Origin: Crocodylus rhombifer
Lineage: Eukaryota > Chordata > Crocodylia > Crocodylidae
Assembly (NCBI GenBank): GCA_038503035.1
Contig: JAVSML010024322.1
Span: forward strand, 27,797 to 91,796
Length of the DNA: 64,000 nucleotides
Direction of reading: 5' to 3'
The translations under genes were made by a program, and so were the position numbers. The notes beneath the pieces are model-generated. The model saw nothing but the letters and a program-made list of their open reading frames with translations. It ran no database searches and had not been told where the DNA came from. Every line of letters begins with the position of its first letter. Position 1 is the stretch's first letter. Below are positions 23,622-34,757 of this stretch, piece after piece.

Positions 23622-24180
23622 GTGTTGATTGTGAGTGCCTGGAGGGCAGTGTTTTGTTGTGTTTAAGATAGTAACATCTGGAGGGCTATGAGTGGCTATG
23701 AGGGGAGGTTTGGAGACTGCATTGTAGGTGCCTTAAAGCTTCCATTGTCTGTTATTTACTCTAAGAGTTTAAGGGCCGGAGCAGAGAACAGAGATGGCCA
23801 AGAATGCCCCATGTCAGGAGACCCCTTCTTAACTCCTTCTAAGCCAGAGGACCAGGGTGTTCTGGATCTGGACTGTGGGGGTTAAGCCCCAGGCATGCAG
23901 CTGATAGTGAGAAGTTGACACCAGAGTAAGAAGCATAGAGTCAGAGTAAGTAGGACAAAATGAAAAGTGTCAATATCTAGACAAATAAAAAGGATGGAAC
24001 AAGAGTGGTCTGAAAGAAATACCAGTCTAAGGCTTTGGATGCCACCCAAATAAATTATTATTCCATCAAGGTGTGGCAGACCAGATGTTGGGTGGCAGTA
24101 TAAAAGAGATGGAGTGGGGCAGGCTAACTGGCTGAGGGTTGCTGTTATAGGCTGGCAGGGATAGTCTTGCTACAGGAGGT
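23140..24180. other. G-rich unclassified region, possible old LTR or transposon
   Basis: Purine-rich sequence with a TATAAAAGAGATGG box near 24100 and a long homopolymer junction at 23589-23622. Composition differs from the AT-rich sequence on both sides. No TG...CA boundaries with target duplication were found, and no coding sequence is recognised. Confidence 0.3.
23589..23622 (+). repeat. T11/G22 homopolymer junction
   Basis: A run of about 11 T followed directly by about 22 G. It could form a G-quadruplex and is a likely place for sequencing error in length. Confidence 0.85.
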
Positions 24181-24184
24181 AAAC

Positions 24185-25255
24185 TCTAACTCAGGGGGAG
24201 GAAACTTATGGTTAAGGCAAGCCTATAAATTGATGGTCTGGCACAAACCCCATAACGGGTGGAAAAATCTCTGCAGTTATCATGGTCTGTCCATGATTCC
24301 TAAGAACTGGAATGAAAGTAATGGATTAAACAATAACATTAATTTTGTGTCAAATACAGAAAGTAATTAAAGCATCCTGAATATGAAAAACAAATATTTT
24401 GAGACTGTGTCCAAGAAAGTTGCTCAGGCAGTAACAGTTTCCTGAGATATAGATAAATGTCATGGTTTTAGCCAGAGCTTTTTAGCCTCATTTGATCCTG
24501 TTGATCTAATGAAAAATATAGCCTTATTTCTCAGCAGTATCCCTAGACACTGCTCCATTGTAAGTATTGTGCTTTGGATTATTTCTGGGAAACTGGCACT
24601 TGTTTATAAATTGACAACAGTCAACAGAGCCTTTTTTTTTTTTAATTGAAGTTTTATTTAAAAGAAACAGGGCCACTTTGTTTCCTCAACTTGTCCAATA
24701 GATTAATTGTCAAGGTTACGAGGGAGACACAATAAAAACAAACAGAAATCACATGAATTATCAGAGCTTTTTGCTGTTATGAACTCTCAGGAGAAATCTC
24801 CTCTGCTGCTTTAATTTAGATATACCTCATGGCCCACTGTTGATTATTACCATTACATTACAATTGTAGATCTCTGGCAACTAAGCCTTAATCTGATTCT
24901 TATTGAAACCTACTGTATGACTTGATTTTTATTGTCAAACTTTATGGACAGCTTCAACTTCCACTGACTTCACTGGGATTGGTAATACTTAGCACTTAAA
25001 AGAAAAAGTTATTAATCTATCAGATATTTAATAGGCATGAGAAGGGGTGTTTATAAATGCAACAAATTTAGAGAGACAGTCACCAACAAATTGAAAATTA
25101 CCTTCTGTAAATATTTTACCTACTAGTAACTTGACATCACTTTATCTCCAGCCAATTTTCTGTTTTCCATGAGTGATCAGTTCAACCCAATGGAACTACT
25201 TTAATGGAAAAGTAATTAATACATGTGACTATTGTGGATTTTTTTGGTTTTTGTT
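24185..25255. other. AT-rich low-repeat region, no gene recognised
   Basis: No recognisable repeats or exons. A G-run of about 13 bases follows at 25261-25273. Confidence 0.45.
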
Positions 25256-25394
25256 TTGTTGGGGGGGGGGGGGTCCCTCTTTTTTGTAGACCTTTCACAC
25301 AGGAATGGGGGACGGTGTTATTTTTTTCAAGAAAATAGGATGGTAAAAACCAGAGCAAATAGCAGGGGCCTTAGGCATAGGATTAATGAATAGA

Positions 25395-25508
25395 ACTACG
25401 TTAGACCTTGCCGGGTTCGTTTGACCCCAGTACTCTTTCCTGCCATGGCAGGGGGTCGGACTAGATGATCTAGGTCCCTTCTGACCCTAGAAACTATGAA
25501 ACTATGAG
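25395..25508 (+). mobile_element. CR1 3' terminus only
   Basis: CCCCAGTACTCTTTCCTGCC, then GGTCGGACTAGATGATCTAGG and an AAACTATGAAACTATGAG tail. This is the same 3' end as the CR1 at 37440-38455, with only about 110 bp kept. Confidence 0.85.
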
Positions 25509-25699
25509 ACTTGATGATTTCCCTCCTTTTCTATGCACTGATAAGGTGTGTTTTCATGATTTGACCTTCCTAGTCTTATTCATTATGTTGAAGACTAATT
25601 GTTCAAACTAGATTAAAACCCTGGCAATGCCATAAGAAAGCCTACTGTTGTGATATTTTCTGCTTCATCTCTAGGCAGAAGAGGTTTGAAACAGTTACG

Positions 25700-25992
25700 T
25701 GTCTGAGAAACCTCTGCAGGTTTGGGTAAATTTGATATGTTTTATTAGACCAACTAAATACTTGGAAAAAAATGTTCTTTGCAAGCTTTTGGGTAAAAAC
25801 ACTCTTCTTCAGGCAGACAGTCTTCCTCTGTCTGAAGAAGAGTCTCCCTCTGCCTGTAGAAGGGTGTTTGCACCCAAAAGCCTGAGAAGAACATTTAGTT
25901 ACTATTTAGTTGGTCTAATGAAAGATATCACATCTACCTAAAGAACCTTGTCTGCTTATGTCCTTAGACCAACACAGCTATACCCAAGGCAG
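25700..25992. mobile_element. Penelope-like element 3' ends in inverted arrangement
   Basis: The left half (TTTTATTAGACCAACTAAAT, then GCAAGCTTTTGGGTAAAAAC and CTTCTTCAGGCAGA) matches the Penelope 3' end seen at 45090-45235. The right half carries the same blocks as reverse complement (TAGTTGGTCTAATGAAAGAT, then CCTTAGACCAACACAGCTAT). The two halves meet near 25830, forming a hairpin of two tail-to-tail Penelope ends. Confidence 0.75.
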
Positions 25993-26306
25993 TTGAGAAA
26001 CATCTGAACTTTTAGCTGCTTAAGCATGCTGAACCTCTGAACATTTGGTAGGTCACCCAGATTCACCTTTCTTTTCTTGCAATTATCTACTGCAGAAGAT
26101 CATAATTATAGTGGAGATTTAAATGTCCTTAGCCAGGGCTTGTTAAGTGAACAGTTTGTGCTTCTGTGGAGGCTTTGTTGCATATGGTATCTCCATAGTC
26201 TTGTTGCTTTGCTGCAACATCGAACTTCTGGCAAAGGAGAATTCCCCAATGCTTGCTGAGACTTGATGCATATGACACACAGCATTAGACATCTCTGTGA
26301 TTACTG

Positions 26307-26451
26307 CAGTGCCACTGGGCCTCTCATTTTTTTTCTGCATCTCTCGAAGCTGTTTTATTTTCTCCTCCTCCTTTCATGTTCATATTCAAAGAGGAGAAGA
26401 TGAAACAGCTTTGAGAGATGCAGAAACAAAATCAGAAGCCCAGTGGCACTG
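26307..26451. repeat. Inverted repeat, ~61-65-bp arms, ~20-bp loop
   Basis: The left arm starts CAGTGCCACTGGGC and contains TCTGCATCTCTCGAAGCTGT. The right arm ends with the reverse complement, ACAGCTTTGAGAGATGCAGA and CCCAGTGGCACTG, with a few mismatches. The right arm runs directly into CR1 sequence. Confidence 0.85.
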
Positions 26452-27285
26452 TTGCAGATAGATTGCAGATACAGGCAGACCTGGACAGGCTCAAGATTTG
26501 GACAGGCCAGAACCAGATGCAGTTTAACACTTCCAAGTATAAGGTGCTCCAACTGGGGGCAAAAAACCCTCAACATACATACAGGTTCAGTGGTGACAGC
26601 TTGACTTGCACCATGGCCAAAAGGGATCTAGGAGTAATGTTTGACCATTGCATGAATATGAGCCATTAGTACAAGGCAGTGGTCAGCAGGGCAAATAACA
26701 CATTGGCATGCATCAACCGATTCATCTCATGTAAAACTAAGGAAGTGATACTCCTGCTGTACCCAGCACTGGTGAGACTGCAGTTGGACTAGCGCCTCCA
26801 GTTATGGGCACTGCACTTCAATAAGGATGTGGAAAAGCTTGAGATGGTCCAGAGAAGAGCTGCCCATATGATCAGGGACTTGCAAGGCAAGGAAGAGAAG
26901 GTTGAGAGCGGACTTGATAGCAGTTTACTGCTATATCAGAGGAGTGCATCAGGAGCTTGGTGAACAACTGTTCACTAGGGCACCCCTGGGGAAGACCAGG
27001 ACCAATGGATACAAACTCCTGGAAGGTCACTTCAGGCTTAATACCAGGAAAACTCCTTCACAGTCAGGGTGTCCAGACCGTGGAGTAAACTCCCTCCAGA
27101 GGTGGTGCAGTCACCTACTGTGGTGATTTTCAAGAGAGACTGGACAGTCACCTCACTGGGGTCATCTAACTCCAGTTGTCTTTAGTCTTTGTGCCTAGAG
27201 TGGGGTGGGGGGCAGGGAAGGGGGCTGGACCTGCTGATCTGCAAGGTCCCTTCAAGCCCCTAACAATATATGAATATTTGGGGTG
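26445..27285 (+). mobile_element. CR1 LINE, 5'-truncated
   Basis: Starts in the ORF2 region with LQIQADLDRLKIW and MQFNTSKYKVLQLGAKNPQ, continues with degenerate LEMVQRRAAHMIRDL and RADLIAVYCYIRGVHQELGE blocks and ends with a CR1 3' end (GGACCTGCTGATCTGCAAGG). Stops and an internal deletion near 26890 break the frame. Confidence 0.88.
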
Positions 27286-27944
27286 CAGAGCCTATCACTA
27301 TTGGCATTAAGGGTGTGGATAGACAAAACACTTGAACCAATCTGAGACTGTTACTAATTTGGAATTAGTTCACAATTGTCCCTGGACAGAATTGTCTACA
27401 CATACATGTCTAAAGAGTACCCAGACCATCAAGCCCTCCAAAAGTGAGTGCTGGAATTTCCCCAGAATTCATCTAGAGGGGTAAGAAGACCTGGATTGTG
27501 GTAGGGATTTGGAATGCAGGGTTTTCTAGGTGCTGGGAGTCTATGTGGACCCTTGCTTGTAGTTCCCAGGGAGATTGGAGCTTTGGGTCCCACATCTAAC
27601 AGCTCCCTGGCTTTTCCAACTACTCAAGTACTTTGTATTGCTGGCAATGGCATAGAGACATGTGTGCATTGGTAGCAAGGCTGGCTGCAAGAGTGTAGAA
27701 CAGAGTGATAATGGGCTAATTCACTGCACATTAAGCATGGAATTGAGCCATTAATTATCCACTGTGCAATGGTCTTGTTTCCCTCTCTCCCTCCTGCCCT
27801 CCCCCAGCTACTACCCAGCAATTGACAGGTATTTATTCTTACCTGAAACAGCATAAGATTAAATGAGCTTCAGCTCAGAGTTTATGTAGATCTACCATGC
27901 CTTCCACTGACTTCAGACTAACATGTCTAACTATGTCTCACAAG

Positions 27945-28478
27945 GAGGGTGTCTGCACGTGAATTACTGCACTTTTCCTAATGCACATTAAATTTAGTAC
28001 CACCAATAGACTAGATTAATCAAGTCTGCTCGAGCATGATAATTATTGCGCTCCAGCAGATTCCAGCATCACATGTATCGGCATCCCTATGCTGAAAAAT
28101 GGCAGCAGGGGAACTTTTAACTAAAGCTCATCTGAGCTTTAGTTAAAGCATCCCTACCACCATTTTTCAGTGTGGAAATGCTGATACACATGGTGCTTTA
28201 GACACTTTAATTAGAGCAGCTCTTGGAGCTGCTCTAATTAAAGCCCTCCCCCCCACCTCTACTGTCCTGGAGCATGTGTATAAATGCTCAATATGAGGTA
28301 CTAAATTAATTTGTATTAGGTTACTCTAATGCACAGTAGCACAATCATATGCTTTTTAGGTGATACTTAATGTGCAGCAGCCTATTTTACTCTGCATTAG
28401 TGTAATAGCACTTCTTATGTGCCACTTTAATGTGCAGTCAAATACACTACTGCACATTAAATTGCACATGTGGATATG
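27945..28478. mobile_element. Palindromic MITE (hairpin-rich, possibly Harbinger-related)
   Basis: The ends are inverted relative to each other: GTGTCTGCACGTGAATTACTGC on the left against CAGTA..ATTAAATTGCACATGTGGATA on the right. Inside lie two perfect hairpins: 15-bp arms at 28116-28130/28133-28147 and 18-bp arms at 28205-28222/28226-28243. The first sits in a longer imperfect palindrome (about 28060-28200). No coding sequence. Crocodilian MITE families of this style have been described; I cannot assign a family name with certainty. Confidence 0.65.
28205..28243. repeat. Perfect 18-bp hairpin, 3-base loop
   Basis: CTTTAATTAGAGCAGCTC, then TTG, then its exact reverse complement. Confidence 0.95.
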
Positions 28479-29248
28479 AGCAGGTACAACCAACCACCCA
28501 TCACAAGCAGGGAACTACACAGACACTACACAAAACCTGGCTACCCCCCTCATCCCAAATAAGCCTGGAACACCCAGCCAGGATTCCTAGAAGGGAAGTG
28601 AAACCAACAAAGAGGCTTTTTACTTCCCTACCCCTGTGGACTCTTTATACAAAAGTTCTTTGGGCAGTAGAGTTCTAGTTACATCCCAGAGAAGCCCCAT
28701 TGACCTGCATGGGTTGAGGGAGCTGTGGAATGGTGCAGTTTGGGATACCTGGAGTACTTAGAAGACACTGGGTATGGAATGCTCTGTGTCTGCACAAAAA
28801 CATTGAATTGGCTCAAGGAGGAGTGGCTCAAAATAGTACTTGATTTTCCTGATATTCTGGTAAAACATTCCAGGACATTTTAACCAGTCTCAGACTAAGT
28901 GGCATGCATGTATACCTGGAAATACTTTGGGGGTTTAAAGTATATTTAGAATGTTTTAAGTTTTACATCTTTCCATATCCTAGCATTCAAATAGGGATCA
29001 AGTGCTTATTAAGGTAATATTACAATTGATACTGTAATTAATAACAGTGACATAATGAAGGAAGATAAAATATTAGGATTCAGGGTATACACTAATCTCT
29101 GACTCATACTGGGGACAGATTGTTCCACATCAGCACCTGCTAAGTTTTTTTTCCCCATTTCTTCTGAAGCTCCTGAACCTAGTCTTGAGTTGTACTAGTC
29201 ATATGTTTCTTAAATTCCTACTACCCAGCACGAAAATGTGACTGTGAA

Positions 29249-29256
29249 GTAAACAG
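29249..29256 (+). repeat. Target-site duplication, left (GTAAACAG)
   Basis: Identical 8-mer to 31147-31154, directly flanking the hAT element. Confidence 0.9.
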
Positions 29257-29947
29257 TAGGGCTGTGTGAAACTTCTGTAGCTGACTCGATTTGAAGGAGA
29301 TTCAGCCCAATTTAAAGATTTGGCCATAGACTACACAAGTAGCTGACAGCTGCCTCCAGCTGCCTCCAGCTGGTAAGTCTGTTGGGGTTGGGGGAAGGGG
29401 GTGGGTAGGGAAGGGATGTTGGGGAGGGAGGGATTGGGGCTGGGATGGGGACAAGCTGGCCAGCCTGGTGGCGGGGGCGGGGGGTAGGATACAGGCTCTT
29501 CCCTGCTGCCACTTGCTCAGCCAGGGGAGGTGAAGGGGTGGGATGCAGAAATGGTTCACTCTGGATGGAAGGGGGCAAGCAGCAGCAGGGCATGGCAAGC
29601 AGCAGCAGGGCATAACCCCCACTCCCAGTGCTGCCACACCCACATCCTGCATCCCCCCAACACTGGCTGACAAGCAGCAGCAGAGCAGAGCCCCTGCTGC
29701 CAGTGCTGATGCAGGTGTAGCAGAGCCGGGAGTGGGGACTATACCCTACTGCCACCTGGAGTGATCTGCACCTCCATTGCACCCCCCACCCCTCACTGGT
29801 GCCAGCTGGGAAGGCAACAGCAGGGCATAGCCCCCATGGCTCCCCCTACTGAAATAGAAGCAGTCATAGTTGGAGGAGCCATGGGAAAAGCCCCCATAGC
29901 TGCCTTACCCGGCCCTGTACCCCACCGAGCCCAGCCTCCCAGCACTT

Positions 29948-30371
29948 AAAAAAAAAAAAAGCCTTGCACTCACTGGCTCTGGCAGCTGTGATCAGGGGCC
30001 TCTGAGGGCTTGTGGCAGAGACCCCCATGCAGTGGGGGGTAGTGGGGATGCCCCCCCATTTGACACCTGCATGGCAGCTGCCCAATGGTGTGGGTGCAGT
30101 GTGATTCAGCAGGGTGCTGTAGGCTGCCTGGGAGCTGGGGTAGCTCCAATAGTCAGACAGAGCCTGGCAGTGCTGAGCCCCAGAGGCCTCAGCTCCCAGA
30201 CAGTGCATGATGCCCTGCTGAGCTGCACTGATCTCACACCATGGGGCAGCTGCCACACAGGTCCCTGCTGCCTCCCCACTACCCCACGCTTCATGGCGGG
30301 GCTCTGCCATGAGTCCTGAGAGGTCCCTGATAATTGCTGTCAGAGCTGGTGAGTGCAGGGATTTTTTTTTT
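29948..30371. repeat. Palindrome unit 1 inside the hAT (A13 ... T10)
   Basis: Starts with 13 A and ends with 10 T. The left arm GCACTCACTGGCTCTGGCAG is the reverse complement, with mismatches, of CTGTCAGAGCTGGTGAGTGC at the right. Complementarity continues inward through TGGCAGAG / CTCTGCCA and the ACACC..GGTGT stretches. Confidence 0.85.
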
Positions 30372-30812
30372 CAAAGCTTCGCAGTCACTGGCTGTAGGAG
30401 CAGCAACTGGGGCCTCTGGGCACTGATGGCAGAGCCTCCCCATGCATCAGGGGGCAGTGGGGGGCAGCAGGGATCACTCCCCCACCTGGCACCTGCGCGG
30501 CATCTGCCCCATGGCATGGGTGCAGTGCAACTCATCAGGACATTGCATGCTGTCTGGGAGCTGGGGCAGCTCCAGCAGTAAGCTAGAGCCTGGCAGTGCT
30601 CAGCACCAGTGGCCTCAGCTCCCAGACAGCACATGGCACCCTGCCAAGTGGCACTGCACCCACACCATGGAGCAGCTGCTGCGCAGGTGCCAGGCAGGGG
30701 GGTGATCCCTATTGCCTCCCACTGCCCTGTGCTGCATGGGAGCACTCTGCCACAAGTGCCCACAGGCCCCAGTCACTGCTGCCAGATCCAGTGAGTGTGG
30801 GGCTTTTTTTTT
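30372..30812. repeat. Palindrome unit 2 inside the hAT
   Basis: Same module as unit 1: left GCAGTCACTGGCTGTAGGAG pairs with CTGCCAGATCCAGTGAGTG at the right, with a T-run at 30804-30812. The centre is near 30590. Confidence 0.85.
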
Positions 30813-31154
30813 CTTCTTTTTTTCAAGTGCCAGGACTAGGCTGAGGCTGGCTGGGGGCTGGGGCTGGGCAGAGCATCCATGGGGGCTTCTCCAGTGGTTC
30901 CCCCTGCCCAGGGAGAGGCAGGCACAAGTGGAGGAGCCACGGGAGAATGTGCAGCTGCCTGGCTGTGCCTGCCTTTCTCCAGCTGATCTGAATCACTGAA
31001 TGTCTCTGAATCAGCACCAAATCTTCCAAAGCTGATTCAGCTGAATCAATTGAGGACAGTGATCCGAATCTCTGAATCAAATCACTGTCCGCCGAATCAG
31101 ACGAATTTGAATCCAAATCAAATACTTCCCTATTCACATAGGCCTAGTAAACAG

Positions 31155-32255
31155 ATACTGGTAAATAGCAAAGTGCTGTTTTATTGAAGTGAGTTGGTTA
31201 ATATTCTCAATTCTCTATGGTGGGGGAACAAACCATATATGTGGGTGCTAACTATGTGACTAGAATGCAAGGAAAATAATGGGATATTACTCGAACTTCC
31301 AAGCATTTTAGAAATATGGAATTAAACAGTGAATTGGGGTTTTCTGCTCCCTATACAGAAGTGAAACTGACACTTGTATCTAGACTTCATAAGGAATACA
31401 CTTCCATAACTGCAGGGCTATCTCACTGTTCTGGGGCCTTCAATGGGATTGCCTATGGGAATCAAATTATCATTCTCCAATTAATCAACTCTATCTGATT
31501 ATAGGAGTGCCTCAGACATTGAGGGTTACCACGTTCTTTTCTCGCTTTCCTTTTTTTGTTTTATGTACAATCATAACAGCCTTCTTAAAGGGTGTGATTA
31601 ACCTACATGTTATGATATCCTAATAAAAAAGGACACCCTAATACAGATGTTCATTGGCTTTAGGTTTGTTTCTGTAGTTACTGGTAGGCCCTGCAACTGA
31701 TTCCACAGCCTTAATTCAAAAACCTAAAGACAGCATAATTGAAGCCTAACTTAATTTATGCTTAAAAAGAAATACCAGCCCTTTTACAGAAGGTAGGTGA
31801 TAATAAATGAACAGTGATTTAAACTAGAGGCAAGTCCTAATCTGTGGTTTTACATGCTGAAAAAACCACCTCCAGTTTGAACTGTTCATCAGCAGAGGTA
31901 ATGAGTTTTGTAAAGATTTTCCTTCTCTTTTTATAGAACACTGGAAGGAGGCAAACAGCACCTAATCTTGTGTTAACAAGAGCTGGAGATAATTAGATCT
32001 GCTGTGTAGCTTGATATCTTCTTACAATGTGGATTTATGCTCAATCACAACTGTCTGAAAAGGTCTCAAACATCTTAATTCTGATGAATGGTGTTAAAGG
32101 TGTAAAGGCATTGAGCACAGGGATTTGGTAAGGTCCTTCAGGGATACCCAGAAACATAGGTTTTCCCATATGGGATCAGACCCAAGCTCCAGATAAGCTG
32201 ATAGTCAATCTCTTATACTGGCCACAACAGCTTCCAAAAAAAGTGAAGTAACGTT
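31155..32255. other. Low-repeat AT-rich region, no gene recognised
   Basis: No exon or known repeat seen. Short open frames such as 31316-31498 show no family features. Confidence 0.45.
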
Positions 32256-32258
32256 GTA

Positions 32259-33690
32259 GCACAGTGGTTCTCAAATGAAGTGCCACAATATGCCAGGGGT
32301 GCCACAAGAACCTGCAATGGGTGTTGCAATGCTGGTGTCTTCAGCACTGCTGTTGCAGGAGGGCATTGCCCTGCATGCCTCCATTTTCAGGAAGCACATC
32401 GGAGATGAACAAGGAAGAACTGCAGCAAAAACAGCATGCCTGCCTGCATAATATAATACAGACAGAAGAGGCTTTTATCTGAAGGCACTTCTCAATTTGG
32501 ATCCAATGCTTCTCCTGAAAACAGAGGCAAATGGGACAATTACATCTGACACAGACAATTCCATCTGACATAACACAGAGCATTTTTTTCTCCAATTAAA
32601 AAGAAACTAGAAGCTTTCTTAATATAATAGGGCCTAGGGATATCTTACTATTTGTGATCTAAGCAAAAACAAATATAACACAGGCTGTGGCCTCATCTAC
32701 TTGTTAAACTTAAGGTGTGGTTAGACAGTTCATCATGTCTTAAATTGTGCCTCAGCTACACATTCAATCAATTAATGGTGTGATTAAATGAGAAATAAGG
32801 CACAAAATTATTAAACAAAAAAGTATAATAACTTTGTGACTAATTATTATCACTCCATCAATTGAATATGTGGCCAGGTATGGACCTGCATCTGGGAGGC
32901 CCAACAACTGAGGGGTTTCCAGCCACAGGGGTTCACCATCTTCTACCATCAAAGTTGATGAGGTTTTCAGTGGTGATGAGGTTTTCAGTGGTTGCAGTGA
33001 TTCTCACAACTGAGGTGACATACAGGGAGGGCAGGGTTCCCCATACTCTTCCCAGTGTGACCCCTGGAACTAAGGAAGCTCATGGCCAGGGTAATGCTGA
33101 TGAACCACCTCAGCCTTGGGCCTCACAGCAAGGGCAGCATTGGGAATACCGTGAGGCCTGTCAGCTGATGAGATGTCACAGAAGAAACACCTAGTAAGCT
33201 GCCCCTACTGCAGCCTGTCAATGTGGGGCATGACAGAAGGCTTGATAGTGTGGATCATGGTTTAGATCTTATCATGCCTTCAACTGAGTGTCCAGAGGGG
33301 CCCTATGGGAGGGGGTCTAATTGCCAGCTCCAGGGTAAGGCAGGCACCTGGTGCCAGGGGGATACAACAGTTACCCCTCTGCCTGGCCATGGACATAAAT
33401 GCTCCCTGCACCCGGACACATGATTCCCTCATACACTGTGCCATGGCCTCAAAGTACCTCTCACCACCCTTTATCCATTGCCCTGCCACCTCAAATGCTC
33501 CCTGACTCTGCTCTGATCCCATAATCCCATTCATCCCCATGCTCAGTCTGACCCCACTGTACCCTAAATGCAGTGCATGCACGGGCAATGCTCCATTGCT
33601 GCACAGAGAACACCTAAATGTGTAGTATGTGGCACCACAGATGTGTTTACAGTGCCACATATCATATGGCTGCATTCATCTAGATTAGAT
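32259..33690. mobile_element. Unclassified composite repeat, copy 1 (hAT-like left end)
   Basis: The left side starts CAGTGGTTCTCAAATGAAG, a classic hAT terminal motif. Two blocks, 32560-32665 and 33325-33580, recur next to each other at 41840-41962 and 41963-42215. Here they are separated by about 660 bp of other sequence, so one copy gained or lost a segment. No right end with an 8-bp duplication found. Confidence 0.5.
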
Positions 33691-34139
33691 TGTTAAGACT
33701 ACAGCTCAGAGTTAGTGCTGGGTCCTTCATTATCCTGATGTTCTGGGATCCCTGACCACACACAGCATTCTTGTTTTCCATTAATCTGAGAACCTCTCAA
33801 GAGCAGTATTTTTCATTAACCTATTTAATGGGTTGTTGCCATATTACCTACTGTTCATAAACTCTGGAACCCTTTCCAAGAAGCAGCAGTGTAATATCCA
33901 CTACATATAACATCTACATTTGCTTCAAGGGGGCAAATTGCATTTTCAACAATATTAAAAAACCCTACATTTCTTCCTCTGCATCTAAGGGTTGCACTCC
34001 AGTGTCAGAGTTTGAACTATAGTTGTTCCTGGAAGGAACTGAGATTTTATGGAAGCTGGATTTATTTTTGGATTAATTGCTTCTTAAGTACAGTTGCTTT
34101 TCTGCTTATATTTACTAATATTCTTCTAAGCTATGCAAG

Positions 34140-34641
34140 GTCCTTGGAAACTATCCTGAGGGGGACTGAGGGGGTAATCTGTCGCCCTGACCCCTTAGCC
34201 TGGGAAGTCTGCTGCTTCCCAGGGGCCCGCATCTGGGACATTGCAGAGAGGATCCCTAAGCTCCTTCAGCCCACAAACCACTATCCCATGCTCCTTATTA
34301 ATGTGGGCACCAATGACATGGCTCGGAGCGCTCCCAGCCGGGTCATGAGTTGCTACAGGGATTTGGGAGTGGGGCTAAAGGGTCTGGGGGTACAGGTGGT
34401 GTTCTCGTCGATCCTCCCAGACGTGGGCTATGGGCTGAGGAGGGAGAGGAGGATCCACATAGTTAACCAAAGACTGTGGTGCTGGAGTCATAGCGAAGTC
34501 TTTGGCTTCCATGACCACAGACCACTCTTTGGCGAGAGGGGCAGCGAGCTGCTGGGAAGAGATGGCCTCCACCTCTCTCCTCTGCGGAGGAGGCTCTTCT
34601 CAGCCAGAGTGGCTGACCTGCTCCACCGGACTTTAAACTAA
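34140..34641 (+). pseudogene. CR1 ORF1, SGNH/GDSL esterase-like domain
   Basis: The C-terminal 165 codons of the open frame fit an SGNH-hydrolase fold: a FPGARIWDIAERIPKLL segment, the central LLINVGTNDMARS block (the N of the GxND motif), VVFSSILPDVGYG, and a final GRDGLHLSPLRRRLFSARV block with the catalytic Asp-x-x-His pair (DGLH). The esterase domain of CR1 ORF1 is established; its role in transposition is uncertain. The block with the nucleophilic serine is not seen because the element is 5' truncated. The first 40 codons of the open frame (from 34012) look like flanking sequence. Confidence 0.72.
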
Positions 34642-34757
34642 GCCCGCTGGGAGATGGGTGGACAACTGCCACTGCTGGCCCACTGAGCAACCCTTGCAAA
34701 GCCAGCAGGCCAAGGCACTTAAGGGAGCCCACCCCTGCCGCAGCCCTGGTACAATCT

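Larger units (their letters stand above)
29257..31146. mobile_element. Foldback non-autonomous hAT transposon, 1890 bp
   Basis: The left end TAGGGCTGTGTGAA and the right end, read on the other strand, TAGGCCTATGTGAA form the terminal inverted repeat. A perfect 8-bp duplication GTAAACAG flanks the element, as expected for hAT. The interior is GC-rich and highly self-complementary: two large palindromes with arms of about 200 bp (29948-30371 and 30372-30812), enclosed by a further inverted pair (about 29860-29960 with 30812-30905). No transposase is encoded, so it would need a hAT transposase supplied elsewhere. Ends match the small hAT at 13027-13704. Confidence 0.88.

Noticed and set aside
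29302..30844. Many overlapping frames of 80-156 codons
   Set aside because: GC-rich palindromic hAT interior; openness comes from composition, and all strands show it.
34012..34139. N-terminal hydrophobic segment fused to the CR1 esterase, resembling a signal anchor
   Set aside because: It lies before the CR1 homology and is most likely flanking sequence in frame by chance.
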